A stretch of DNA of 64,000 nucleotides from an uncultured bacterium (GTDB lineage: Bacteria > Bacillota > Clostridia > Lachnospirales > Lachnospiraceae). The position numbers and the translations under genes were made by a program. Below, in pieces: positions 41,513-50,366 of this stretch. Within the stretch, counting starts at the first letter, position 1. Each line of letters starts with the position of its first letter. The notes under the pieces were generated by a model. That model had not been told where the DNA came from. It was given only the letters and a program-made list of their open reading frames with translations, and made no database searches. Location of the stretch: assembly GCA_905214875.1 (NCBI GenBank), contig CAJMNR010000001.1, positions 62,001-126,000 of the forward strand, read 5' to 3'.

Positions 41513-42436
41513 ATGGATAAGATTGCAGTATTAATCCCTTGCTATAATGAAGAAAAGACAATTAAGAAGGTAATCAACGATTACAAAGAGTGTTTACCAG
41601 AAGCGACAATTTATGTGTATGATAATAATTCAACAGATAATACAGCCAAAATTGCGAAAGAAGAAGGCGCTGTTGTTAGACATGAATATGCACAAGGAAA
41701 AGGAAATGTTATCAGAAGAATGTTCCGTGAAATCAATGCAGAAGCATATATCATGGTAGATGGAGATGACACATATCCAGCTGAATTCGCTAGGGAAATG
41801 GTGGATAAGGTACTTGAAAAGAAAGTGGATATGGTAGTTGGAGATCGTCTATCATCTACATATTTTACGGAAAATAAGAGACCATTCCATAACTTTGGTA
41901 ATTCCATTGTTAGAAAGAGTATCAATCTCTTATTCAAAACAGACATAAAAGATATCATGACAGGATATCGTGCATTCAGTTATCAGTTTGTTAAAACATT
42001 TCCAGTTTTATCAAAAGGATTTGAAATTGAGACTGAGATGAGTATTCATGCCGTTGACAAGAACATGTTAGTGGACAATGTAATCATAACATATCGTGAC
42101 AGACCAGAAGGAAGCGAATCTAAGTTGAATACGTTCTCAGATGGATTCAAGGTATTGAAAACGATTGTTAGATTATATCAAAATTATCAGCCATTACGTT
42201 TCTTTGGTATGATTTCTGCGCTATTAATCGTTATTGCAGCAATTTTCTTTGTTCCTATTGTTGTAAGCTTTGCGCAGACAAAATTAGTAGAAAAGATTCC
42301 AACATTAATCGTATGTGGTTTTGTCGTATTGACAGCTATTATTAGTTTCTTCAGTGGATTAATTCTACAAACAATTCAGACTAGAAACAAACAAAATTTT
42401 GAAATGGAACTTCAACATTTAACTGAAAACAAATAA
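41513..42436 (+). CDS. GT2 polyprenyl-phosphate glycosyltransferase-like (2)
   Basis: 307 residues. IAVLIPCYNEEKTIKKV, VYDNNSTDNT near 38, metal-site MVDGDDTYP near 82, DIMTGYRAFS near 144, and two C-terminal helices (about 234-255 and 265-287). The DGDDTYP and D-x-MTGYR motifs are typical of the GT2 group with C-terminal membrane anchors that act on lipid carriers. RBS AGGAGG. Probably provides the second lipid-linked sugar of this locus. Confidence 0.9.
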   Translation: MDKIAVLIPCYNEEKTIKKVINDYKECLPEATIYVYDNNSTDNTAKIAKEEGAVVRHEYAQGKGNVIRRMFREINAEAYIMVDGDDTYPAEFAREMVDKVLEKKVDMVVGDRLSSTYFTENKRPFHNFGNSIVRKSINLLFKTDIKDIMTGYRAFSYQFVKTFPVLSKGFEIETEMSIHAVDKNMLVDNVIITYRDRPEGSESKLNTFSDGFKVLKTIVRLYQNYQPLRFFGMISALLIVIAAIFFVPIVVSFAQTKLVEKIPTLIVCGFVVLTAIISFFSGLILQTIQTRNKQNFEMELQHLTENK

Positions 42437-42460
42437 AACGTTTGGTCGAGAGAGAGGACA

Positions 42461-44383
42461 ATGAGAAATCTATATAGAAATCATAAGATCGCGTATCTAT
42501 TTTATATGGCATTTTTAACGTTCTTTGTAAGCTTTTCTTTCGGGATAAAGCTTGGTGATGTAAAGACTAACACGAAGCTGTATACCAACCCGGTAAAACA
42601 GTGGATTGTAAAATACAAGTCATCATTTGCCAATGATGCAACGAATGATTTGCTCATCCTATTCCTAATCGGGATTGTATTATTCTTTTTAGTAAGGAGG
42701 GCATATTCAAAACGTGCAAAGAGGTGTTCGTTATTCGTTGCCCTCTGCTCTAGCGGCCTGTTATTACTTGGAAGAGCATATTTTAAGAGAAACGATTTGA
42801 GTTTATTGTTTGAATCAAGATTTGCTTTTTCAAAAGCCGTTTTTATATTTATAGGAAATGCAATCATCATATATTTTATGGTGGTTGCATTTATTGAATA
42901 CGTACTTCCTAGGATTGGGAAGAGTGAATGGATTAAAAACTATGTGCCAAGACGGTTTAAGATTACCGTTAGGAATTGCTTTCTTGCCATGGTGATTGCA
43001 TGGATCCCTTATGTGATTATAACGTATCCTTGTAATTTTACACCGGATGCAAGAGAAGAAGTTGCACAGTTTACCAATGATTCTAAGCACAGTAAGACCA
43101 TGAAGTCCGTAATTTATAAAGAGGGATCTAAGACAATCCTTAATAACCACCATCCAATCGTTTATACGATTCTTGTTGGTGGCACGGCAAAGATTGGGAT
43201 GCTGGCTGGCAATATCAATGTTGCCATGTTCCTATTTGCATTGGCTCAGATGTGTTTACTTGCATGGATTTATAGTTATTTGGTTACGTTTCTAAGAAAG
43301 TTAGGGGTACCGCCAGTCTTTCAAATGCTTACTTTGGGATTCTTTATGTTTTATCCAATTATTCCGATGTATGCGCTTACGATTACGAAAGATAGTATTT
43401 ATGGTGGATTCATGATCCTTGTAACGATAGGAATTGTAAAGATTGTAATAGAGGAAGAAAGCATCTTTGCATCCAGGAGAGAAAAATGGATGCTCTTTGG
43501 GTCCTTTTTAGGACTGATGCTGTTTCGAAATAATGGTTTGTACATTGCCATTGTAGTACTTATTGTATTCGGTATTCGTTATCGGAAAGAGTTTAGAAAG
43601 CTAAAAAGCATTCTGTTTATGATCGGTATACCAATTGTATTATACGGAGTTGTTTTGCTTGGAATCATTCTGCCTCTGGCTGGGATTCCTAAAGGAAGTC
43701 CAAGAGAGATGATGTCCATTCCGTTTCAGCAGGTTGCAAGATATGCTGTGGAGTGGGGAGAAGAAGGTTTTGAAGAGGGAGAGATTGAAATCCTTGATAA
43801 AGTTCTATCTTTTGATGGAGATTTGGAGGTTTTAAAAGAACGTTATGACCCTCTATTATCGGATCCGGTAAAGAATCATTATAATAAGTATTGTACAAAG
43901 CAGGAGTTAAAAGAATTTTTCATTGTATGGGGAAAATTGTTCTTTCGTCATCCTGCTACATGCATTAGCGCAACGCTAAATAATAATGTATATTACTATT
44001 CCATAGATTATGGAAAGCACATTACCTACAATGGAGTGCCAGAAAAGCCAAACTATTATGGATTAGAGAATCCGAAAGCAACGACACCGGTCAGGAAGGC
44101 TGTTGTTGAACTGCTTAAGGCGCTGGGGAAAAGCAGTATGCTCGGATGGGCATTCAAAGTTGGAACCTGGACGTATGTATTTGGCTTTTGTGTAGTATAT
44201 GTTTTGTATAAAAAGTGTTATCGTTATCTTTACGTAGTACTCCCGGTTGTGTTGAATTTTTTGATTGGAATTGCAGGACCTGTTGCATATATGAGATATG
44301 CAGTAGAGTGGATTGTAGTATTTCCGATTTTCGGTGCTGTCGTTTGGAGATGCGTGAAGGAAAAATTTGTATTATTAAGTTAA
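42461..44383 (+). CDS. Polytopic membrane protein, DUF6020-like (copy 1)
   Basis: 640 residues with about a dozen hydrophobic segments. Family-like motifs: ITYPCNFTPDAREEVAQF near 188, TILNNHHPIVYTILVGG near 224-240, TKDSIYGG near 309, and SPREMMSIPFQQVARYAVEWGEEG near 410-433. The HHP in an early extracytoplasmic loop and the C-terminal soluble loops recall GT-C glycosyltransferases, which use polyprenyl-phosphate sugars outside the membrane. Placed directly after two GtrB-like enzymes that make such donors. The enzymatic role is inference; the DUF6020 assignment is by recollection of motifs. Confidence 0.8.
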   Translation: MRNLYRNHKIAYLFYMAFLTFFVSFSFGIKLGDVKTNTKLYTNPVKQWIVKYKSSFANDATNDLLILFLIGIVLFFLVRRAYSKRAKRCSLFVALCSSGLLLLGRAYFKRNDLSLLFESRFAFSKAVFIFIGNAIIIYFMVVAFIEYVLPRIGKSEWIKNYVPRRFKITVRNCFLAMVIAWIPYVIITYPCNFTPDAREEVAQFTNDSKHSKTMKSVIYKEGSKTILNNHHPIVYTILVGGTAKIGMLAGNINVAMFLFALAQMCLLAWIYSYLVTFLRKLGVPPVFQMLTLGFFMFYPIIPMYALTITKDSIYGGFMILVTIGIVKIVIEEESIFASRREKWMLFGSFLGLMLFRNNGLYIAIVVLIVFGIRYRKEFRKLKSILFMIGIPIVLYGVVLLGIILPLAGIPKGSPREMMSIPFQQVARYAVEWGEEGFEEGEIEILDKVLSFDGDLEVLKERYDPLLSDPVKNHYNKYCTKQELKEFFIVWGKLFFRHPATCISATLNNNVYYYSIDYGKHITYNGVPEKPNYYGLENPKATTPVRKAVVELLKALGKSSMLGWAFKVGTWTYVFGFCVVYVLYKKCYRYLYVVLPVVLNFLIGIAGPVAYMRYAVEWIVVFPIFGAVVWRCVKEKFVLLS

Positions 44384-44398
44384 AAGTAGTTACACAGG

Positions 44399-44612
44399 TA
44401 GTTGAAAAAACGGATGAGGTATGGGCCAAGCTTTTGCTACGTCATCCAGGAACTTGTGTCACTGCTACATTAAATAACATTTATTATTTTTTTCTGTAGA
44501 TTATGGAAAACCTGTTGTATATATGGGTACGGAAAAAGTGGTGAAGACTATTGTATTTCCACTATTCGGTGCAATGGTTTGGCAATGTTTGAGGAAGAAT
44601 GAGATTAGGTAA
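44399..44612 (+). pseudogene. Decayed remnant of a third DUF6020-like copy
   Basis: One frame reads EVWAKLLLRHPGTCVTATLNN (about 44416-44478), matching VWFKLLMRHPGTCITATLNN of copy 2 and the like segment of copy 1. The frame is then broken in a T-run (44486-44493); the next frame continues SVDYGKPVVYMGTEK and jumps to TIVFPLFGAMVWQCLRKNEIR-stop at 44612, which matches the C-terminal tail of the intact copies. So it carries a frameshift plus an internal deletion of roughly 75 codons, and lacks the first ~480 residues. Confidence 0.85.
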
Positions 44613-44627
44613 GATAAAGGTGATGAT

Positions 44628-46559
44628 ATGAATAATTTATATAAGACGAAAAAAATACTTTACATGTTGTATGTAAGTATTATGACATTATTCGTGAGTT
44701 GTTCTCTTGGACTAAGTCTGGGAGATGTAGAAGTGTCAAAGAAGGGGGCAACAGGGCTATACTTGCTTACATTGAAGTTCAAGGAGTCATTTGTAAATGA
44801 TGCGACAAATGATTTGTTTGTATTGTTTCTGATCGCTATTGTTCTTTTCTTTTTGGCACGTAGAGAATACACAAAGCGTTGTAAACGATGCTCGGCCGTT
44901 TTTGCACTCTGTTCTAGTGTGCTTTTATTACTAGGTAGGGCAATTTATAAAAACAACGATTTACATGTAGTACTTGAATCTACGTTTGCTTTAACAAAAG
45001 CATTAATTGTAGCTGCGGGCTACTTTATCGTAATATACTTTATAATCAATGCATTTATGGAGTATGTATTACCAAAACTAAAGGTAAGTGAGTATATCAA
45101 TACTTATGCACCGAAGAAATTTAAAATAACGATGAAGTCATGCATGTTGGCAATTCTTATTGCATGGATTCCTTATATTATCATTACGTATCCATGTAAT
45201 TTTACTGCGGATACTAGAGACCAGGTAGCGCAGTTTATCGGAGATGAATCAAAGTGTAAGACGTGTAAAACAATCGTATATCCAGAAGGTTCTACTACTA
45301 TTTTAAATAACCACCATCCAGTCCTTCATACACTTTTAGTAGGAAGTTTTGCTAAAGTGGGGATGGAATTAGGAAATATCAATGTTGCATTGTTTGCCCT
45401 TGCGCTATTGCAGGTAATCTTCCTTGCATTTGTGTATAGTTATACAGTAAATTACATTAAGAAGATTGGCGTTCCGCTCATATTCCAAATGTTGACGTTA
45501 GGATTCTTCATGTTCTACCCAGTTGTTCCGATGTATGCGATGACTTTAACAAAGGATAGTATTTATAGTGGGTTGATGATACTTCTTACCATTCAGTTAT
45601 TCAAAATTGTAAGGAATGGAGAGGAGTTCTTTGGGTCAAAGAAAGAAAAACAGATAACATTCCTTGTGTGCCTTGGATTTATGTTTTCTAGAAATAACGG
45701 ACTTTATATCTTATTTGCGGTAATAGCAGTATTAGCGATTATGTACCGTAAAAGTTTTGCAAAGTTAAAGAGTATTGGAATTTCCATCGGTATTCCAATC
45801 GTCCTTTATTGGATTGTATTTTTAAAACTTATTCTTCCTGCGTTTGGTATTCCAAACGGAAGTCCAAGAGAGATGTTGTCAATTCCATTCCAACAGGTAG
45901 CAAGATATGCATATGCGTGGGGAGAAGAAGGATTTGAAGAGGGAGAAATTGAAAAATTAGACAAGATTCTTTGCTTCAAAGGAGATATAGAAGTATTACA
46001 GAAACGCTATAATCCAGTAATTTCTGACCCTGTAAAATACCACTTTAATAAGAATTACACAAAAGAGGAGTTAAAGGACTTTTTTGGTGTGTGGTTCAAA
46101 CTATTAATGCGTCATCCGGGAACCTGTATCACGGCAACACTGAATAATGATGAGTTTTATTATTCAGTTGACTATGGAAGACGCGTTGTGTATAACGGTG
46201 CGGAAACGTATGGAGCGGAGTATGGACTCAGTAATCCGAAAATTACGAATAAGATTCGAACCGGCGTTGTTAGAGTAATTGAAATGTTAGATTATAGCAG
46301 TATGCTTGGATGGGCATTTTCAGTTGGTACTTGGAACTATATGTTTGCTATCTGTATTCTTTATGTTGTTTATAGAAAGCATTACAAATATTTCTTGATG
46401 ATGATACCGGTTGTTCTTAACTTTGTTATCGCATGTGCAGGACCGGTTGCACAGATGCGTTATGCAAGTCAGTGGATTGTTACATTACCACTGTTTGGTG
46501 CAGCAGTTTGGCTTGCATTAAAAGAAAAGAATAAACTAGAAGAAACAAGCATTCAGTAG
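44628..46559 (+). CDS. Polytopic membrane protein, DUF6020-like (copy 2)
   Basis: 643 residues, clearly paralogous to copy 1 along the full length: ITYPCNFTADTRDQVAQF, TILNNHHPVLHTLLVG, TLTKDSIYSG, SPREMLSIPFQQVARYAYAWGEEG, MRHPGTCITATLNN. About a dozen membrane segments. RBS AAAGGTGATG. The strict conservation of HHP, SPREM and PFQQVARY between the copies while the N-terminal helices diverge suggests these are functional sites and that the two may use different sugars or acceptors. Followed by a terminator. Confidence 0.82.
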   Translation: MNNLYKTKKILYMLYVSIMTLFVSCSLGLSLGDVEVSKKGATGLYLLTLKFKESFVNDATNDLFVLFLIAIVLFFLARREYTKRCKRCSAVFALCSSVLLLLGRAIYKNNDLHVVLESTFALTKALIVAAGYFIVIYFIINAFMEYVLPKLKVSEYINTYAPKKFKITMKSCMLAILIAWIPYIIITYPCNFTADTRDQVAQFIGDESKCKTCKTIVYPEGSTTILNNHHPVLHTLLVGSFAKVGMELGNINVALFALALLQVIFLAFVYSYTVNYIKKIGVPLIFQMLTLGFFMFYPVVPMYAMTLTKDSIYSGLMILLTIQLFKIVRNGEEFFGSKKEKQITFLVCLGFMFSRNNGLYILFAVIAVLAIMYRKSFAKLKSIGISIGIPIVLYWIVFLKLILPAFGIPNGSPREMLSIPFQQVARYAYAWGEEGFEEGEIEKLDKILCFKGDIEVLQKRYNPVISDPVKYHFNKNYTKEELKDFFGVWFKLLMRHPGTCITATLNNDEFYYSVDYGRRVVYNGAETYGAEYGLSNPKITNKIRTGVVRVIEMLDYSSMLGWAFSVGTWNYMFAICILYVVYRKHYKYFLMMIPVVLNFVIACAGPVAQMRYASQWIVTLPLFGAAVWLALKEKNKLEETSIQ

Positions 46560-46573
46560 TATGAAAATGAAAA

Positions 46574-46601
46574 GGGGGGATCTAGAGATTCCCTCTTTTT
46601 T
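46574..46601 (+). terminator. Terminator after DUF6020-like copy 2
   Basis: GGGGGGATC / GATTCCCTC (9 bp, two G-U), loop TAGA, then TTTTTT. Confidence 0.85.
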
Positions 46602-46623
46602 GGACTTGATGGGAAAGGTTTAC

Positions 46624-46652
46624 TTGACAGTGTTTAGTGAAATCGGTACACT
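46624..46652 (+). promoter_or_regulatory. Promoter of glf
   Basis: TTGACA (46624-46629), 17-bp spacer, TACACT (46647-46652). Confidence 0.7.
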
Positions 46653-46696
46653 TGTAATGTTACGGTTTCGACTACTTTTACAATGGAGGTATTGTT

Positions 46697-47809
46697 TTGT
46701 ACGATTATTTGATTGTAGGTGCGGGACTTTTTGGTTCTGTATTTGCACATGAAGCAAATAAAAGAGGAAAGAAATGTTTAGTAATTGATAAACGCAGCCA
46801 TATAGCAGGGAATATCTATACGAAAGAAGTAGATGGAATTCAAGTACATGAATATGGTGCTCATATATTTCATACGAGCAATAAGGAAGTATGGGAGTAT
46901 GTAAATCAGTTTGCCGAATTTAATCGTTATACGAATTCACCAGTTGCAAGATATAAAGATGAATTATATAACTTACCATTTAATATGAATACATTTCATG
47001 CGTTATGGGGAGTTAAGACTCCAGATGAAGCAAAGGAATATATTTCGGCACAAATAGAGAATACTTATACAGAAGAGCCTAAGAATCTAGAAGAACAGGC
47101 GATTAATCTTGTTGGAAGAGATATTTATGAGAAGCTAATCAAAGGATATACAGAAAAGCAATGGGGAAAACGTTGTACAGAGCTACCAAGCTTTATTATT
47201 AAGCGTCTTCCGGTGCGTTTTACGTATGACAATAATTATTTTAATGATAAATATCAAGGAATTCCTGAAGGCGGATATACAAAGATGATTGAAAAGATGT
47301 TGGAAGGCATTGAGGTCCGTTTGGATACTGACTACTTTAGCCAAAAGGAAGAACTGGATGCAATGGCTAAGACAGTTGTCTATACAGGAATGATTGATGA
47401 GTATTATGATTATTGTTATGGAGAATTAGAGTATAGAAGTCTTAGATTTGAGACAGAAGAGTTAGCATGTGAGAATTATCAAGGAAATGCTGTTGTAAAT
47501 TATACAGAGTATGAAGTTCCATATACAAGAATCATTGAACATAAACATTTTGAATTTAAAACTTCAGATCATACGATTATTACACGAGAGTATCCTAAGA
47601 CATGGAGCCGTGGGGATGAACCTTACTATCCAATTAATAATAATGAAAATATGGAAATTTACAACAAGTACTTTGAGCTTGCCAAGAAGGAAAAGAATGT
47701 GATTTTTGGCGGAAGACTGGCAAATTATCAATATTTTGATATGCATAATGTAATTGAAAAAGCTCTTGAAACTGTGAAAAATGTATTTGAATTACAGGGT
47801 GTAAAATAA
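46697..47809 (+). CDS. glf: UDP-galactopyranose mutase
   Basis: 370 residues. FAD-binding GAGLFGSVFAHEA at 8-20, then VIDKRSHIAGN near 29, EYGAHIFHTSN near 52-62, YTEKQWG near 155 and the C-terminal GRLANYQYFDMHNVI. It turns UDP-galactopyranose into UDP-galactofuranose. Start is TTG 46697, 7 nt after GGAGG, with no nearer ATG. Presence means the surface polymer of this region probably contains galactofuranose. Confidence 0.97.
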   Translation: MYDYLIVGAGLFGSVFAHEANKRGKKCLVIDKRSHIAGNIYTKEVDGIQVHEYGAHIFHTSNKEVWEYVNQFAEFNRYTNSPVARYKDELYNLPFNMNTFHALWGVKTPDEAKEYISAQIENTYTEEPKNLEEQAINLVGRDIYEKLIKGYTEKQWGKRCTELPSFIIKRLPVRFTYDNNYFNDKYQGIPEGGYTKMIEKMLEGIEVRLDTDYFSQKEELDAMAKTVVYTGMIDEYYDYCYGELEYRSLRFETEELACENYQGNAVVNYTEYEVPYTRIIEHKHFEFKTSDHTIITREYPKTWSRGDEPYYPINNNENMEIYNKYFELAKKEKNVIFGGRLANYQYFDMHNVIEKALETVKNVFELQGVK

Positions 47810-47829
47810 GCCTAATTTAGAAGAAATGC

Positions 47830-47858
47830 TTGACACAAATTGTTGATAAGAGTATGGT
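47830..47858 (+). promoter_or_regulatory. Promoter of ABC exporter genes
   Basis: TTGACA (47830-47835), 17-bp spacer, TATGGT (47853-47858), leaving a ~120-nt leader. Confidence 0.55.
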
Positions 47859-47984
47859 GTTATAAGAGATATAATGTATTTATATACTAATATGTGTGGC
47901 TTTTCCCTTAAAACGGACAGTGTAAAACCCTAAGAAGATACATGGTTTTGTTAGTGAGGCAAAAAAAGAATTAGAGGTATTATA

Positions 47985-48767
47985 ATGAAGAAATTTATAA
48001 GAGACTTGAATAAGTACTATAAGTATGGAATTTATTCAGCAAAATCTGAATTGAAATCAGAGATTGCCAACTCTCATTTAAGTTGGTTATGGTGGATTCT
48101 TGATCCATTGTTATTTATGCTCGTATATACATTTATTTCATCAATTGTATTTAATGCGAGTGAACCATATTTCCCAGTGTTTGTATTTATCGGTTTATCC
48201 AGTTGGACATTCTTCGAAAAAACAGTAAAACAGAGTGTAAAACTTGTATCTAGTAATAGTGCGATTGTATCAAAAGTATATATTCCGAAATTTATGTTAG
48301 TGTTCGTTAAGATGTATGTAAACGGATTCAAAATGTTAATTTCGTTTAGTTTAGTAGCAATCATGATGCTAATCTATCAAGTACCAATCAGTTTTAGAAT
48401 CTTTTATATGATTCCATTATTTATTATCTTAGGATTACTTACATTTGGAGTAGGTTCGATAATGCTTCACTTTGGTGTTTTTGTTGAAGATTTATCCAAT
48501 GTAATCAATGTAGTATTACGTTTAATGTTTTATTTATCTGGTGTTTTTTATTCTATCCATGGCAGGGTTCCAGAACCGTTTTCATCTATCCTTTTAAAAG
48601 GGAACCCGGTTGCATTTGTAATGGATGAGTTACGTAACTGTATTATTTATTTAAAGACTCCGGATTTATATACGATGGGCTTATGGCTATTAGTGGGCAT
48701 TCTGCTATCTATTATCGGTGTTAAAATTATTTATAAATACGAAAACAGTTATGTGAAGGTGATCTAA
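47985..48767 (+). CDS. Polysaccharide/teichoic acid ABC exporter permease (TagG/Wzm type)
   Basis: 260 residues, ABC-2 type permease with six helices. The N-terminal amphipathic part KYYKYGIYSAKSELKSEIANSHLSWLWWILDPLLFMLVY is typical of Wzm/TagG/RfbA, and GNPVAFVMDELRN near 207-219 is the conserved late loop. Exports a completed lipid-linked glycan. Overlaps the ATPase gene by one base (TAATG). Confidence 0.94.
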   Translation: MKKFIRDLNKYYKYGIYSAKSELKSEIANSHLSWLWWILDPLLFMLVYTFISSIVFNASEPYFPVFVFIGLSSWTFFEKTVKQSVKLVSSNSAIVSKVYIPKFMLVFVKMYVNGFKMLISFSLVAIMMLIYQVPISFRIFYMIPLFIILGLLTFGVGSIMLHFGVFVEDLSNVINVVLRLMFYLSGVFYSIHGRVPEPFSSILLKGNPVAFVMDELRNCIIYLKTPDLYTMGLWLLVGILLSIIGVKIIYKYENSYVKVI

Positions 48768-49495
48768 TGAGAGAAAATGCGATTGATGTAAAGGATCTGA
48801 AGATCCGATACAGATGTTTAAATAAAATGTCAATTAAAAAGAGTTTATTATCCCTTAAAAAGTCAAAAGTGGAAGTTTACGAAGCTGTTCGTGGCGTATC
48901 ATTTAGTGTCAAAGAAGGGGAAATCCTCGGTATTGTAGGTAAGAATGGTAGTGGTAAATCTACCATGTTACGTGCCATAGCAGGAATCTTTTCTCCTGAT
49001 GAAGGTTCGATTGATTTACATGGACATTCCATCTCCTTACTTTCTATCGGTGTTGGATTCCAGAAACGTTTAACAGGAAAGGAAAATATCTATTTATCTG
49101 GTATGTTATTAGGATTCTCCGAAGAAGAAATCCGTGCTAAGATGAAAGAGATTATTGAATTCTCTGAATTAGGAGACTTTATTGACCGTCCAGTTAAAAC
49201 ATATTCTTCAGGTATGTATTCTAAACTTGCATTCTCTATTACAGCAGTATTAGAAACAGACATTATGTTAATCGATGAAGTACTTAGTGTTGGTGATGCT
49301 AAGTTTAAGAAGAAGAGTTATAAAAAGATGCAGGACTTGATTTCCAATGATAAGAGAACGGTAATCATTGTATCACATAGTTCTGAAACAATTAAGAAGC
49401 TTTGTACAAGCGTGTTATGGCTTCATGAGGGACATGTTAAGATGCATGGAACTCCACAAGAAGTACTTCCTGTATATGAAGAGTTCATGTCATAG
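48767..49495 (+). CDS. Polysaccharide/teichoic acid ABC exporter ATPase (TagH/Wzt type)
   Basis: 242 residues. Walker A GKNGSGKST near 64-72, the Wzt/TagH-type GVGFQKRLTGKENIYLSG near 98-115, YSSGMYSKLAFS signature near 146, Walker B IMLIDEVLSVGD near 166, His in IVSHSS. The N-terminal insert KMSIKKSLLSLKKSKVEV is typical of this subfamily. It lacks the C-terminal carbohydrate-binding domain of Wzt proteins that read a terminal sugar cap, so recognition is more like short TagH relatives. Confidence 0.94.
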   Translation: MRENAIDVKDLKIRYRCLNKMSIKKSLLSLKKSKVEVYEAVRGVSFSVKEGEILGIVGKNGSGKSTMLRAIAGIFSPDEGSIDLHGHSISLLSIGVGFQKRLTGKENIYLSGMLLGFSEEEIRAKMKEIIEFSELGDFIDRPVKTYSSGMYSKLAFSITAVLETDIMLIDEVLSVGDAKFKKKSYKKMQDLISNDKRTVIIVSHSSETIKKLCTSVLWLHEGHVKMHGTPQEVLPVYEEFMS

Positions 49496-49524
49496 GAAGA
49501 GAGATAACAGGCGATTTCAATATG

Positions 49525-49585
49525 TCCGCAAGGATTACATGTGTTGTTTTGTGCAACGACTGTGATCCTTGCGGATTTCTTTTTC
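49525..49585 (+). terminator. Terminator after ABC exporter
   Basis: TCCGCAAGGAT / ATCCTTGCGGA with inner GTTG/CAAC pairing, then TTTCTTTTTC. Confidence 0.9.
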
Positions 49586-49687
49586 AGTCAGTAGGATTTA
49601 TCCTTTTAAGAAAAATGGACTAGTAATAATTGATAAAATGTGGTAAATTTAATAGGAAAGTACAATTATAAAAAAGGAAATATAGAG

Positions 49688-50071
49688 ATGCAAAAGTTAA
49701 TGAAGCAGATTTTCCGTTTTGCGGTTGTCGGAGGAACAGCCTTCGTAATCGATTACGGAGTATTGTTTATATTAAATGAATGGCTGGGAGTAAACTATAT
49801 TATTGCCAGTGCATTATCGTTCTCCATTTCAGTAATATATAACTATATCTTAAGTATATTATGGGTATTTGATCCAAATGAAGAGCAAAGTAAACAAGAA
49901 CAATTTATCGTGTTTATGGTTCTAAGTATCATTGGACTAGGAATTAATACATTGATTATGTGGATTTCAGTAGAACAATTTAAGTTACCAGTTATGTTTT
50001 CTAAAGTTATCGCAACAGCGGTAGTAATGGTGTATAACTTTATTACGCGTAAATTATACTTAGAGAAATAA
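49688..50071 (+). CDS. GtrA-like membrane protein
   Basis: 127 residues from ATG 49688 (AAAGGA upstream; an in-frame start at 49640 adds a charged segment without ribosome binding site). Four hydrophobic helices with the GtrA signature RFAVVGGTAFVIDYGVLFIL and the C-terminal ATAVVMVYNFITRKLYLF-like end. GtrA proteins are thought to flip polyprenyl-phosphate-linked sugars made by GtrB enzymes. Two GtrB-like genes lie 8 kb upstream, so it likely serves them. Confidence 0.9.
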   Translation: MQKLMKQIFRFAVVGGTAFVIDYGVLFILNEWLGVNYIIASALSFSISVIYNYILSILWVFDPNEEQSKQEQFIVFMVLSIIGLGINTLIMWISVEQFKLPVMFSKVIATAVVMVYNFITRKLYLEK

Positions 50072-50076
50072 ACGAG

Positions 50077-50112
50077 AAAGGGGTAGGTTCCTTAAGGATC
50101 CTGCCCCTTTTT
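50077..50112 (+). terminator. Terminator of gtrA-like gene
   Basis: AAAGGGGTAGG / CCTGCCCCTTT (one T-G pair) with inner CCTTAAGG, then TTTTT. Confidence 0.9.
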
Positions 50113-50131
50113 AGCTTACTTGAACAACAAG

Positions 50132-50160
50132 CCAAAGTGAGAGTGTCTTCGACACTTTGG
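50132..50160. repeat. Short CAAAGTG hairpin element
   Basis: CCAAAGTG ... CACTTTGG, and within it AGTGTC-TTC-GACACT. It shares the CAAAGTG core with the intergenic elements near 3282, 29790 and 36062. The rest of 50161-50350 is AT-rich and I see no gene in it. Confidence 0.5.
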
Positions 50161-50366
50161 TTTACTAGATCAGAACAGTTATAATCTATTAATATACACT
50201 TCTTATAATCTAATAAGTACTCCTTAGGACATTCGAGAAGATTCAAATCACCAAAATAATAATGATAACAAGTGCATAGAGGAACCTATAGTTGGACATG
50301 AAGAGCTATTCGGAAAAACGTAGTTTTTGGCTTTTAATATGGTATTTGTTATAGGAGGTATTGAGT

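Noticed and set aside
44215..44499. A separate 94-codon gene overlapping the end of DUF6020-like copy 1
   Set aside because: Its last part matches the paralogues only as a truncated, frameshifted remnant, and its first part is a shadow of copy 1; annotated as pseudogene instead.
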